Shown: positions 10,202 through 21,520, counted from the stretch's first letter. The stretch is 64,000 nt of DNA from Channallabes apus (GCA_030522415.1 CM060105.1:12921206-12985205); one strand, 5' to 3'. Program-made: numbers and translations. Notes: generated by a model from the letters alone, not told the origin.

Positions 10202-11822
10202 CAGTGGTGTGAAAAACTATTTGCCCCCTTCCTGATTTCTTATTCTTTTGCATGTTTGTCACACTTAAATGTTTCTGCTCATCAAAAACCGTTAACTATT
10301 AGTCAAAGATAACATAATTGAACACAAAATGCAGTTTTTAAATGAAAGTTTACGTTATTAAGGGAGAAAAAAAACTCCAAATCTACATGGCCCTGTGTGA
10401 AAAAGTGATTGCCCCCCTTGTTAAAAAATAACTTAACTGTGGTTTATCACACCGGAGTTCAATTTCTGTAGTCACCCCCAGGCCTGATTACTGCCACACC
10501 TGTTTCAATCAAGAAATCACTTAAATAGGAGCTACCTGACACAGAGAAGTAGACCAAAAGCACCTCAAAAGCTAGACATCATGCCAAGATCCAAAGAAAT
10601 TCAGGAACAAATGAGAAGAAAAGTAATTGAGATCTATCAGTCTGGTAAAGGTTATAAAGCCATTTCTAAAACTTTGGGACTCCAGCGAACCACAGTGAGA
10701 GGCATTATCCACAAATGGCAAAAACATGGAACAGTGGTGAACCTTCCCAGGAGTGGCCGGCCGACCAAAATTACCCCAAGAGCGCAGAGACAACTCATCC
10801 GAGAGGCCACAAAAGACCCCAGGACAACATCTAAAGAACTGCAGGCCTCACTTGCCTCAATTAAGGTCAGTGTTCATGACTCCACCATAAGAAAGAGACT
10901 GGGCAAAAACGGCCTGCATGGCAGATTTCCAAGGCGCAAACCACTTTTAAGCAAAAAGAACATTAAGGCTCGTCTCAATTTTGCTAAAAAACATCTCAAT
11001 GATTGCCAAGACTTTTGGGAAAATACCTTGTGGACCGACGAGACAAAAGTTGAACTTTTTGGAAGGTGCGTGTCCCGTTACATCTGGCGTAAAAGTAACA
11101 CAGCATTTCAGAAAAAGAACATCATACCAACAGTAAAATATGGTGGTGGTAGTGTGATGGTCTGGGGTTGTTTTGCTGCTTCAGGACCTGGAAGGCTTGC
11201 TGTGATAGATGGAACCATGAATTCTACTGTCTACCAAAAAATCCTGAAGGAGAATGTCTGGCCATCTGTTCGTCAACTCAAGCTGAAGCGATCTTGGGTG
11301 CTGCAGCAGGACAATGACCCAAAACACACCAGCAGATCCACCTCTGAATGGCTGAAGAAAAACAAAATGAAGACTTTGGAGTGGCCTAGTCAAAGTCCTG
11401 ACCTGAATCCTATTGAGATGTTGTGGCATGACCTTAAAAAGGCGGTTCATGCTAGAAAACCCTCAAATAAAGCTGAATTACAACAATTCTGCAAAGATGA
11501 GTGGGCCAAAATTCCTCCAGAGCGCTGTAAAAGACTCGTTGCAAGTTATCGCAAACGCTTGATTGCAGTTATTGCTGCTAAGGGTGGCCCAACCAGTTAT
11601 TAGGTTCGGGGGGCAATTACTTTTTCACACAGGGCCATGTAGGTTTGGATTTTTTTTTCTCCCTAAATAATAAAACCCCTCATTTAAAAACTGCATTTTG
11701 TGTTTACTTGTGTTATCTTTGACTAATAGTTAAATGTATTTGATGAGCTGAAACATTTTGTGTGACAAACATGCAAAAGAATAAGAAATCAGGAGGGGGG
11801 CAAATAGTTTTTCACACCACTG
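10202..11822 (+). mobile_element. Tc1/mariner element, complete (copy 1)
   Basis: Terminal inverted repeats begin CAGTGGTGTGAAAAACTATT and are mirrored at the right end (AGTTTTTCACACCACTG). TA dinucleotides at 10200-10201 and 11823-11824 form the expected target duplication. One uninterrupted transposase lies inside. It sits in the 3' UTR of the LINE, so it inserted after that LINE. A nearly identical copy with a one-base deletion is at 59249-60867. Confidence 0.95.
10581..11603 (+). CDS. Tc1 transposase, intact
   Basis: A 340-residue cut-and-paste transposase, the usual length for Tc1. The N-terminal half has paired-like helix-turn-helix DNA-binding regions with a GRPTK motif near residue 59. 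The DDE catalytic triad is visible as D153 (WTDETKVEL), D244 (QQDNDPKHT) and E279 (SPDLNPIEMLW), giving DD34E spacing. A glycine-rich box KYGGGSVMVWG lies between. There are no stops or frameshifts, so this copy could encode active enzyme; that is inference from the sequence only. Confidence 0.95.
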   Translation: MPRSKEIQEQMRRKVIEIYQSGKGYKAISKTLGLQRTTVRGIIHKWQKHGTVVNLPRSGRPTKITPRAQRQLIREATKDPRTTSKELQASLASIKVSVHDSTIRKRLGKNGLHGRFPRRKPLLSKKNIKARLNFAKKHLNDCQDFWENTLWTDETKVELFGRCVSRYIWRKSNTAFQKKNIIPTVKYGGGSVMVWGCFAASGPGRLAVIDGTMNSTVYQKILKENVWPSVRQLKLKRSWVLQQDNDPKHTSRSTSEWLKKNKMKTLEWPSQSPDLNPIEMLWHDLKKAVHARKPSNKAELQQFCKDEWAKIPPERCKRLVASYRKRLIAVIAAKGGPTSY

Positions 11823-12056
11823 TATACTCTACACTATATTCTATATTTTTGCAATATTTTATTATGCCCTTATTGCACAGTTAATTTTACTAGTTAAAAT
11901 TATTTCTTCAGTATTTCCTTTTTATTGATTATTTATTTTACGTACAAGCTTTTATTTTCCTTTTTTAAGGTCACTGGCGGTCGTATAAAGCATTTCACTG
12001 CATATTATACTGTGTATGATTGTGTATGTGACCAATAAAATTTGAATTTGAATTTG

Positions 12057-13101
12057 AGTATGGTTAGGTCTCACCGGGGGTTAATGAAGTCCGAGAGGCT
12101 GATGACGGAGTTTGAGAAGTCCGAGGAATATGTCCAGTCAAAGATAATCCGGTTAAAAAAATCTTCGAAAGAAAATGATCGACATCAATCTCTCCTTCTC
12201 TCATCCAAACAAATAGCGGCAGCGCTGGTCCACCATTACAACTCCTTGCCCCCCCTCCCCCCCACGCTCTTCTAGCTTCTATGGCAAGCCCCGAGGGAAA
12301 AAATGCATGCGCTTTGCTACTTTGCGAGTGTTAAGTTCAGTTTTGGTGAATGGTGGAGAATAAACAGTTAAAAAGGATTTTGTGTGCTCTCGTTTTTTGT
12401 TTTTTTTATATTACAAAGTGTTTAAGTGAACCCGGCATGAATGCTTGGTCACATTAACAAGAGTGTGGTAATGTTAATTGTAAGATGGCGGGCAAGTTGT
12501 TCGTGACCTAGAATGTGGGCGGGCAAGTTGTTCGCGACCTAGAACGTGTGCAGGCAAGTTGTTCGCGACGTAGAACATTAGCGGACATTATGCATATGTT
12601 AGAGTGACATGGATCCGTAACAGAGTAAAAATAGATTTACTAATGACTCATTTAGGCAAATGTGAGCCGATTCTTTTTTTTTAATAGACAAAAACTTCAT
12701 TTATCGTGCACTCTCAGCGTCACAGATAGTTTATGTTCACATAAAGCTACATGACACACTGCATGATAGATCATATTTGAAAAGCATAATAGGGGCTGTT
12801 TAAGCAGCTTTTAAAAAGTTTCAGTGGTAAAGCTGAAGGTGAGTGGGTATACTCACCAATGAACCGCAGCTCGTGCTTCGTTAAGACTCCAACATCGTCT
12901 GTCTCTCCGTGACGGACTTCACTGTCAACCGATATTTTGGGTCCCGCCCCCTTTTACACCATTAGATGGATTGATGTCACTCATCTTCATTTTATCCAAT
13001 CGGAGCGTTTAAGAAACAAAACAAAGCGTCTACAAGAGATGTGGGTTAGGTTGCATTGAGCCCATGTTAACACTGTACATCTCAAACTAAATTTGTGCCG
13101 A
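12057..13101. other. Non-coding stretch, no gene seen
   Basis: Apart from the 31-bp tandem repeat at 12491-12583 I see no coding sequence. On the minus strand a GTGAGT donor-like site reads at about 12859-12854 below a GC-box and CCAAT-like region (12930-13005). This could be a small promoter with a first exon, but nothing joins to it. Confidence 0.4.
12491..12583 (+). repeat. 31-bp minisatellite, three units
   Basis: GGCAAGTTGTTCG starts at 12491, 12522 and 12553, followed by GACCTAGAA-type sequence, giving three imperfect units of 31 bp. Function unknown. Confidence 0.8.
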
Positions 13102-13242
13102 ACAGTCTGGGTAATCTACATACAAGGCCATGCCCCCAAGCATGCGCTCACTCAAACACACACACACACAGATTCGGGGAGTTTTCTGCGCATGTGGAAG
13201 ATGTCTGAACTACAGAAAGTTCTGGACAGTGGGAGGAGTTTA
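13102..13242 (+). repeat. Copy A of a dispersed NLR-region segment
   Basis: Begins ACAGTCTGGGTAATCTACAT and ends GGACAGTGGGAGGAGTTTA, with a short CA run in the middle. The same segment occurs at 51781-51945 and 57168-57320 inside the duplicated LRR introns. It contains a GC-rich CCACGCCCCC-like block that could bind SP/KLF factors (inference). It may be a remnant of another NLR duplicate. Confidence 0.75.
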
Positions 13243-14891
13243 TCTTTACCTCAGAACAACACTCTCTCAAGACTCTGACAGAAAAACTCTTACCATGTGT
13301 GAGTTATTACATCTCATATAATCCTAATTCTGATCATATAAAACTCATATTATTTTTTTTCTTCTCGCTTTGGCTAGCTTCAGCCAGATTATATGAAACA
13401 TTGTCGTGTATAAAAACATGTTCTAATGTATTTCACTCAGCTTTAGCTTACGGTAGCTATTCAGATCAGTTTTTGGTTAGATGATGACACTGCTTTCTAT
13501 AATGTTATTTAGCACAAACTCTGTACCTCCTGGTGCCTAAAATACTGATGATAATATACAGTAGTTTATTTTATTGTGTTAATATGCTTATGTTGTCTTT
13601 TATATAAACAGTTGTGACAGTGAAAATGATCAGTCACACGTTTGATAAAAAGCAAATACAAACAAGCAGGCGAGATACAGACGGCCGTCACAGTTTCATG
13701 GAAAAGACCACGACTGGGGTCGGGACTCGGGACGAATCTCTTGTGTTTTTAAAGTGGATGGACACATTTTCACACAAGTTTCTGTCTGCACCTGTGACTG
13801 CGTACAACCAGCACATGGACTGACCTCGGATGACAGGAATGTTCCAACTGCTGGTCACAGGGTCTGTTTGTATTGTAAAGCAGTGTATGGTAAGCAGCAA
13901 ACAAACACCATGTAAATGTCAGGTATGTGATGCTCACTTGTGTCTTCAGTTAAACAGGAATTGCTTTTCGGGAGTGACACAGAGATGTGTGTGTGTGTAT
14001 AGGGTGTAAGAGTGGACTTTTACAAACCTAACACACTTTTTTCATTGTGCACTGTTTTCGCTGTTTTACCCTAATTGTCTGTTTTTTTTCTTCACTGCCA
14101 TATTTATGTCATAAATGTCCATTCTGTGTATAAGATCATCTGTGTCCCTCTCTACTTAATCCTGGACATTTTCTCTCCACTATGGGAGAGAGTATGTTAT
14201 GTATAGGGTGTAAGAGTGAGTTGTTTTGCCTGTCAGTTAACTATTGTTAAATGTCACTAAAATCTCTAAAGCCATTCACTTTTCAACTGTGATCTTTCTG
14301 ACCTGCTCAGGTTTGTCATTTACTCCACCAACAGTGTTATTGTTCAGTGTCAGTTACATGTATACTAACCCCTTTAACTCAAATAAAAGTCATCAGACTG
14401 TATTTGCTCTCGGCTGAGTGGAGAGTCTTAGTTCTGCGTTGTTCCTGTCACTCTAGTTGGTTCTTCTGACCCGTGCACTTTGTGTGCAGATGAGTCTGTT
14501 GGGTTTTGCAGGAGATGTGACCAGCACGTCACTGCTCACATTTGATGATCATTGTGTTGTATCTTAACCACTCTGTTGCAGATAAATGTGATGCTTTTCT
14601 GTATAAAACTGCATGAGGAACTAGAAAAGTTAAATCACTGTAACTCACTATATATCTTTAGACTACACCTGCCTTCTCAGTTACTGGTACTGAACATAAA
14701 CACATGGTGATGCTGCTGCTACAGGATCTGATCTGGCTGAGAAGTAAGCTACAGGTATTTTTTATTTCATGCTTCTGTAGCAAAACTGAAATCATGCAAC
14801 CATTTTTTTTCCACAACAGTTTTTGTAAAAGGCCTTGTAGAATCTAGGATGAACAACACTGAAGTAGTTTATAATGCAACATTTAGGGGTC
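13243..14891. other. Non-coding stretch, no gene seen
   Basis: Short open frames at 13299-13484 and 13614-13823 lack family resemblance. A phrase around 13700-13890 reads with many cysteines in another frame (VSVCTCDCV, HRVCLYCKAVYG) but has no recognisable domain, so it stays unassigned. Confidence 0.4.
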
Positions 14892-15087
14892 AGGGGTAGC
14901 TCAGTGGTTAAGGCATTGGACTACGGTTCGGAAGATCCCAGGTTCAAACCCCACAACCACCAAGTTGCCACTGTTGGGCCCTTGAGCAAGGCCCTTAACC
15001 CTCAACTGCTCAGATGTGTAATGAGATAACAATGTAAGTCGCTCTGGATAAGAGCGTCTGCCAAATGCCTAAATGTAAATGTAAATT
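14892..15087 (+). mobile_element. tRNA-derived SINE with L2-like 3' end
   Basis: The 5' head carries Pol III promoter boxes: A box around TAGCTCAGTGG and B box GGTTCAAACC. The body contains GAGCAAGGCCCTTAACCCTC, and the tail is GTCGCTCTGGATAAGAGCGT then (AAATGT)n. This widespread fish SINE layout depends on an L2-type LINE for mobility. Other copies: 49600-49787 and 53371-53559 (minus), and a fragment at 34190-34240. Confidence 0.9.
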
Positions 15088-15172
15088 TAATTCAGGACCT
15101 TGTTCTGCTGGACAATAAGGAGGTGCTGGTGTGGACTATGACATCAGCTTTCAATAAAGAATTAAACACTGG

Positions 15173-15521
15173 TGTCATGATTCCTGCTGTGTCTGCGTCG
15201 GGTGCGTGGTCGTGGCATGAATGCGGAGGAGGCGAGCTGACGGTTCTTTAGTTTCTTTTTATTAAACATTAAAAGGAAACAAAACACCAAACACAAACCC
15301 AACTTAACTACAACAAAAGCTAGACGCCTGACTGCTATTCAGTCAGGCTATTTATACATAAACTAATCAACTAAGAATTGGCTTACCTCGGTTCAGGTGA
15401 GCTTCTACGTCACCTGACCGAGGTGCAAACTGGGAAACGAAGTTAAATACAAAACACAAACAAAACTACAAAACGAAACCAAAAACGGGCGTTAGGCGCC
15501 CTCTAGGGGTCAACCGTCACA
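15173..15521 (-). mobile_element. Solo LTR, minus orientation
   Basis: On the minus strand it starts TGTGACGGTTGACC and ends GGAATCATGACA (TG...CA). ACTGG and ACTGC flank it as a near-perfect 5-bp target duplication. In LTR order, TATAAATAG lies near 15355 and an AATAAA signal near 15260 on the minus strand. With no internal gag-pol region nearby, a solo LTR from recombination is the best reading. Confidence 0.65.
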
Positions 15522-16557
15522 ACTGCTTATATTTCAGCCATGGCCTCAGGTAGATGAGGAGACAGTATGAAGTGTTCAGGACCTAAATTTTGACTTTGGG
15601 GTGATCAACACCAGTTCAGTTCCCCTGATTAAACCTACATCATGCTGCCCTTAGCACATGAATTTTAGTGAGTGATAATAAACATAAATTGTCATTAAAT
15701 AAAAAGTCTTCACATACTGATGAGCTCATTTTCTGTCTCTCCAGGTCTTGTGATCTGTAATGTACCCAGTTCATTTACACTTTACCACTTAATTTAACAG
15801 CACTGCATCAGTGTTTGTCTCTCTGAAAATGTACTTTACTTTTGGTTAAGAGGTTACATTCCTAATCACTCTCACTCGTACCACATGTCACCCAAAGTCC
15901 CAAATCTTTTTACTCATCCTTATTACTTTTAACCAATAACACATTAGGGCTGCCCCTGCTAATGACATAACTGTGACACTTCCTCATGTGAACACTGATT
16001 ATATCTACATTAACTACACACCTGGGCTCGTCTTAAACACTTAAGATATGTGACATACAGTGTGATGTATTTACTGACATGTGATCTATAATGTCCGTCA
16101 TCGTAGCGTTTACTGAACTCACAGCTGAAGTGCAGAGCTTCCATTCATACACACGACAAGGGCGACGGATCACATTTCACAAGAGTCAAATCTTCAGGCT
16201 CAATACTGGTTTAGTCTCAGGAGTTTTAGACCTAATTTACATATCAAATCTCCCAATACTGTAGATTTACTAGAAGTGCTTTAACTCTGATTCTGTGTGT
16301 GAGCTGGGTTCCTGAATAGGAATCATCATAATTAAAGGGGTGATTTCTTTGTGTTATATTTTTTTAAAATCAGAGTTTGGAAATGCCCTGTTGTGTCCTT
16401 TAGTCTCATACAGCATTAATGCTAATAATCTCATATATTCCACAGTTTGTTAGATTTTTCTACATCATTCTGGTATTACTGGTGTACTGAATCTTATTGT
16501 ATTTCCCTTTAAAAGTAAAGATAACTTTCTCTCTCTCTCTCTGTCTCTCTCTCTCAG
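15522..16557. other. Non-coding stretch, no gene seen
   Basis: No exon with a matching domain. A CT-rich tract (16529-16556) forms the polypyrimidine stretch of the acceptor-like site before the GGA fragment at 16558. Confidence 0.5.
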
Positions 16558-16690
16558 TATGTGGGTGAAAGTGTCTCTGTGAAGTGAAGACTAAGATTAT
16601 TGAGATGCTGTACAGCTGGACTGTAGTGTTCCCTAACGAGACCAAGATTAATGAAGTGTACCAGACACTGAGGAGACGAGGTGACTACAT
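16558..16690 (+). pseudogene. GGA pseudogene, VHS-domain exon
   Basis: After a CTCTCTCAG acceptor-like site the sequence reads YVGESVSVK, then, shifted by one base, VKTKIIEMLYSWTVVFPNET and KINEVYQTLRRRGD. This matches the end of the VHS domain of GGA proteins, monomeric adaptors that sort mannose-6-phosphate receptor cargo at the trans-Golgi (family knowledge: KVKxKxxELLYSWTV...KIxxAYQMLKxQG). One missing base breaks the frame, so it is not functional. A functional GGA gene presumably lies elsewhere in the genome. Confidence 0.75.
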
Positions 16691-17256
16691 CCAACACCGA
16701 GCTTCATCACTCTACACCTTCACCTTCACAGGAGGAACTTTTAAGACATTTTAAGGGGAACATATTCAGAAAGAGGAACTGATTTATTAGTTTTAATTAT
16801 GTCAATTAACTTATCAGAAAGTTCTAAAGGCATGACATCATTTCCTGAATTTTCGACCAATCAGCTCTCTCTGACATGCATGACATGAAATGTGATACAG
16901 TGACTTGCATATGGCATATTCCAGAATTCAGGGGCTCAAATTCTGAAATGAACTCATCAAAAGTGTGCCATGGCTGTAATCAAATCAAGAGGCGATCCAG
17001 TTAAATTTGTGTGAGACATTTATTGGCCTGGCAAAAAAGGGTAACAACTGAAATGGTTCTATTAAGGGCAAATCCATGTAAGTTCCAGTGTAATGCCAAA
17101 TGTATTGATCACAAAACAACATAACTGTTCAAATGATCTCGTTTTAGGCCTTTATTTATTATTTAGAACATGTTATCATTTATCCATCATGTGTTTATAC
17201 TGATTATATTCTGTACACAGTGATATAATGGAGTACAAACTGTATATTTACTGTAT

Positions 17257-17340
17257 CTATGAGGCTCCTCCTCCTCCTGGACTCGACCTGTTCTCTGGTG
17301 GAGCAGCAGCACCAGGCACCGTGTTTCCTCCTACACACAC
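17257..17340 (+). pseudogene. Possible GGA hinge remnant
   Basis: Reads EAPPPPGLDLFSGGAAAPGT on the + strand between the VHS and ear fragments. Proline-rich sequence with an LDLF clathrin-box-like motif would suit a GGA hinge, but the match is weak and rests mainly on position. Confidence 0.3.
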
Positions 17341-17923
17341 CATAAGCCACCACACACACACACACACACCCTGACGTGGTGACTCAGGAGCTGCAGGATT
17401 TCGCCATGCTGAACCTTGTAGAGGTGAAGGGGTGAGACACGGCTCATACAGTGCTGTTCTGGATGAAAGACGGATCTCTGACACACTAGTGCATTCTGGG
17501 TAATAAACAACCTGTTTAGAAGAGGTGCAGTACAAACCAATTTCCAAATCTGTACATGAGGAGTCTTATAGAAACTTTTGAAGTGTGTGTTCTGTAAATA
17601 ACAATAAAATATTAAATGAATGTAAATCTTGGAGGACTGATATAAACAGAGCATGTGATAAAAGCTGGTCTTGAAGAAGCAACATGGAGAGTGTGGCTGT
17701 GTCCCAAACCACAGACTAGTGAACAAGAGCATCACCTCTGGTTTAACACTTCAGTAAGTCGACAGAGCGACATCATGTCTGATAAGTGTTTATATACAGT
17801 AACTAACTGATTATTTAACTGTGTGATAAGAAGTGTGTGTAATCAGTTAGTTACACACACACATCAGATGACCTCAAGATACACACTTCTGAAGGTTTAT
17901 ACTGACATATTTGTTTATTTCAG

Positions 17924-17989
17924 TATATGAAGGTGAAGCTTCAGAGTCCATCAGAAGCTGAGCTGGTGACCTCTAACCCTGGAAATTAG
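17924..17989 (+). pseudogene. GGA pseudogene, gamma-ear (GAE) exon
   Basis: Follows a TTTATTTCAG acceptor-like site and reads MKVKLQSPSEAELVTSNPGN then stop. GGA ear domains have MxVKLQPPSGTELxxFNP at this point. The early stop and lack of the following LLLANP strand show decay. The exon that should follow it is on the opposite strand at 18919-18811. Confidence 0.7.
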
Positions 17990-18766
17990 TCATTAAAAAT
18001 CCTGTCGTCATGTCACTCTGTCCCCAGATGGTTTTTGATTGGGTGACACTGTGCATGTTTACACCACATGCTTTACTAATGTCACCGGAAAGAGGTAACA
18101 CACATGTAGGAGGGGCGTTCAGATCAAACCAGGACTTGTGGTGAAATTTCTGGTGAATTAAGGTGTAAAAGTAATTTACAGAAGACTTCTGGCAAAGTAC
18201 GGTGATGAGATTCACAAGACTCTAAATATTTTGATTGGTGTGGACGTTTTAAAGAAGGCCATGAATGACGATCCTGAGCGAGGTGGCTCAGAGCCCACTG
18301 CAGTCATTCCGTGTACATTCAGTGAGTGAAACACCTGAAACTTGTCACCATTTCAGATGTGAATCAGACAGGCAGTCCAATCATGGCTCTGGCATCCTGA
18401 GAAAACTTTCTAACTTGGTGGTATCAAAGCACTAGTGAAAGACTTGGATAAGTGCATTAGTGGAGCAGGAGATTAAATAGAGAAATAAAGGGAGATTTTA
18501 CTCTCAGTTGTGTTCTGATATTCTGTTAATCAAAAGTCCCAGTTTGACTCGAACACTCCACATCTATAGACAGAGAGAGACAGAGATTGCATTTAGAGTC
18601 CACATGTGCAGTGTGGAATCTCAGGGTTAGCATTAGCGCTGTAGCTCAAAGTGACTAGAAGCTAACCTGGACCCTGAAACACACTCATCATTTACAGCTT
18701 CAATAAAACACAAATTAATAAACAAACCAGGAGTTTTCTTACAGACATCTGAGACAGATCTTACTA

Positions 18767-18770
18767 TGTG

Positions 18771-18805
<35 letters not shown>
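18767..18805. repeat. GT microsatellite beside inverted GGA exon
   Basis: An uninterrupted or near-uninterrupted GT run. A CA run lies at about 18925-18955 on the other side of the inverted GGA exon, so the exon is flanked by complementary dinucleotide repeats in inverted orientation. Confidence 0.9.
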
Positions 18806-18810
18806 CTGCT

Positions 18811-18919
18811 CTACAGATTTCCCCATCTCTCTGGTGGAGGAAACTGGTCCAGCTCACTCACTTCACATTACCGAGTCTCTCACGGAGGAGGAACATCAGC
18901 TTGTAGCGCAGACCTTCTC
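18811..18919 (-). pseudogene. GGA pseudogene, last exon, inverted
   Basis: Read on the minus strand: a TTGCAG acceptor, GAGAAGGTC (EKV), then with shifts LRYKLMF, and finally ELDQFPPPERWGNL followed by TAG. GGA proteins end in DQFPPxExWGNL/SL and have EKVRLRYKLTF just before, starting at an exon boundary. Frameshifts interrupt the exon. It lies on the opposite strand from the other GGA pieces, so the pseudogene has been internally inverted. Confidence 0.8.
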
Positions 18920-18959
18920 CTGCAACACACACACACACACACACACATACACACACGCA

Positions 18960-19852
18960 AACATATAAGAATTAACATGCTGTGTCGTGGCTTCAGATAG
19001 CAAGAAGAACACCTGTGTGTGTCACCTTAAGCAGGTTACCAAGAAGCATGAGCTGTGTGATGGAGGAAGGGGTCTGGACAAGTTATTTTAAGACATGAAT
19101 GTCAGCTGTTCTGTAACAGTTCTTGCATAAACAGTATTGTCAAACAAGTATTATTCCAGAAGAACTGACCTTCATGTCTTAAAATAATGACTGTTGTTGC
19201 TGCTGTTGTTACCCAATTCTATATATGTTATTTCATAGTTTTGAAAAAATAAAAATCCAGTATTGTTATTGAATATAGAAAATAAATCATAATATTAATT
19301 TTATGTCCAGACTTTTGACTGCTACTGTACCTGTACATAAAACTGACCTGCATGTTCAGTGTTGTGTACCCTGGAGTTAGAAAGTGTGTCCAACCTTTTA
19401 GGTCAGATTGTTTATTTATGTGCAAAACTAATGTAATAATTCAGTATAAAGTGTGAAATACTGTATTTAACTGCTTTATTTTGTCTTTTTTCCTCAAAGC
19501 CTTTTACCCTCACATTACACTCCACATTGTTCAGTTCTGAGTTGTTGATTAGATCAGATTTGCATGTCGTGTTGGTTCACCGTCATAATTACAGAGTCGT
19601 CTGAAACGGCGCGCATGCGCACATCGATATTTGTACACGTCACCAGGGTTAAAACATTTCATGGGTTCATGTCTCTCTTTAAAAAAAAAAACTTATGATC
19701 AGGGTTTTTCTTTGGAGGACGGCGAGTAGTTACAAAATCAGATCTGATCACATTAAGCTAAAATATGAGCGTAATAATGAGATTATTATTACTGAGAAAA
19801 CATTTATTCTGTTTCTTGGTCATTAAAGTGGACTTGTAGTGCAATTTAATAA
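18960..19852. other. Non-coding stretch with NRF1-like palindrome
   Basis: No gene seen. GCGCGCATGCGCAC near 19610-19622 matches the NRF1 consensus (GCGCATGCGC). A short inverted match also occurs here: GACATGAATGTCAG near 19093 and CCTTCATGTCTTAAAATAAT near 19170. Confidence 0.4.
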
Positions 19853-20306
19853 TGTAGCGGTGTGTAATCTGCGTTGTGTCATGCGAAAAACCTCAATACA
19901 CTGACATTCTTGCCATTATGTCCTCGTTTATTCAATCTGGACAACACAAACAGGCGACCCGAGGACTCGTGCAGCAATTAAAACAATGCACGACGTGCAC
20001 GCGCGCGCTGTGAAATCATATACGATTATATTCATTTAAAAAATGACCAATAAAACACATGTACATCACTAAGGGGCTTATAATCACAATTATACAGGTA
20101 CATAGTGTGAAATCATCTATTATTAGAAATTAACATCTAATTGAATCACTAACAAACTTTTGTGACCTACAGCTGTGAATTCACGTGCAGACTAAGAAGA
20201 GGTTAAAGGTTAACACTCCCCAATACAGCATGAGGACACAGGAAATCCAAATATGGTCATGGCAAGTGGAATCACAAAACACTGTTTTAAAGGCATACCT
20301 GCTACA
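19853..20306 (-). mobile_element. Solo LTR with TGTAGC...GCTACA ends
   Basis: Ends are TGTAGCGG and GCTACA, flanked by ATAA at 19849-19852 and 20307-20310. On the minus strand a TATA-like TATAAGCC near 20080 is followed by AATAAA inside GAATAAACGAGG near 19928, in LTR order. It sits about 170 bp upstream of the NLR first exon, so it could contribute regulatory sites to that gene (inference). The terminus resembles the LTR at 29439-30150 (TGTAGCGC). Confidence 0.6.
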
Positions 20307-20469
20307 ATAACAACAAAACACCAAGAACTTCCCACAATAATTTTACATTCATATGTTTAAAACATTCAATTTTCATTCTTTGCCTTTTCGATTCAGAGTT
20401 CATCCGAATGAGTCGAATCAAAGAATCGACTCATGACAAAAACACGACTCATGACTCGGACAAAGTGAA

Positions 20470-20580
20470 AGTGATTCTATCGCGGCCTCCATTTGTTGTT
20501 GTTGTTTTCGACCCCAAAACCTTCAACACGCGGCAGAAACGGTGATATTAATGTCACACAACAGGGACTGCTGAGTAAAA
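20470..20580 (+). promoter_or_regulatory. NLR first non-coding exon and promoter area
   Basis: A short GC-richer segment ends CTGCTGAGTAAAA and is followed by a strong GTGAGT donor at 20581. The intron after it (20750-21110) has a diverged paralogous copy at 39675-40060, which supports a duplicated gene 5' region. The transcription start is not visible; no TATA box stands out. The exon probably splices to the 5' UTR exon beginning at 21715. Confidence 0.5.
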
Positions 20581-21520
20581 GTGAGTGATTTCTCGTTCAG
20601 AAACGACTTTATATCGGAATAATGAGTTTATATTTAATATAAAACTGGTGTTATATGTTATTGTGTAAAAAAACCCGTTAAACTGCGTCAGCAGAACTGA
20701 AGTGTTTATCTCCTGTGTGTGTTATATACTCGAGTTTATCTCCTCTGTTTATCATTAATTACACATTCAGAGTGTTTGTGTAAATTTAGATTTAATAATC
20801 TGGAACAGAAGAATAATAAAGTTTAAGATCTGACTTTTAAGTCCAGGAAAGGCCGCGCGCGCTGTGTGTTATATATTTACTCTCCTGTATATCGGTTGAT
20901 CACAGATTTATTTTTTTTTGTGATTATCTTGTGAAATAACCGATCGTGTTCACGTTCATGAATAAATTCTTCTAAACTTCTAAAACTAGAACAAAATCCA
21001 AAATTCGACGTGAATTAACCACTTCCGAGTTTAATGCCCCCTAGCGGAAACCATGCTGAACTACATCCAACATGTTTGTCGGTGACGTCATTAGTTAGAG
21101 CCAGCCATTACAGTTGGGGTGTGTGTGTGTAAGGGAGAGGAACACACTGTGCTGTCACCCTGCTAAAGTGTATTGAGAAGAGGAAGAAACACTGTGGACT
21201 CAGTGCTGTGTTTCAATACAATATAGTATCAGGATCCTGCTGAAGACCAACACAGCGTTCTGATGGAACTCTTTTAGATTTGGCCATTTTATCTGTTATG
21301 CGTAACAGAGGATTTATAAAAATGAGTTTTGTGTGTGCAAACGGTCAGAGTTTTACTGAAACAAACACAAAACCTTGTATCTGTAAACTGTCGTGACTGT
21401 AGATTTTGTCCTGATCATGTTTAACACTTTTCATCTGTCATTTACCCCTAAATATTCAGATCAATACTCAAACTTTCCCCAAGTGAAATATACAGTCTTC
21501 CCTCTATACTACACAAACAG

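Larger units (their letters stand above)
6950..12056 (+). mobile_element. Rex1/L2-group non-LTR retrotransposon, near full length
   Basis: Contains a 915-residue endonuclease plus reverse transcriptase frame, a 3' UTR, and a terminal repeat of TTTGAA units ending about 12056 after CCAATAAAATTTGAATTTG. The 3' UTR is interrupted by a Tc1 element at 10202-11822. A minus-strand copy of just this 3' tail lies at 32411-32620, so the family has been mobile. The 5' boundary is not defined: the reading frame is open back to about 7103 but without an in-frame ATG. I place it in the jockey/CR1/L2/Rex1 group from the RT motifs, not to a named family. Confidence 0.8.

Noticed and set aside
12800..13010. 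Possible minus-strand promoter and first exon
   Set aside because: Only a donor-like GTGAGT and GC/CCAAT boxes; no downstream exon could be joined.
13614..13900. Cysteine-rich exon-like segment
   Set aside because: A stop lies just upstream in that frame and no known domain fits; left unassigned.
18768..19000. Open frames with long CVCV or HTHT runs
   Set aside because: Translations of GT/CA microsatellites; the same applies to 44136-44512 and 49974-50204.
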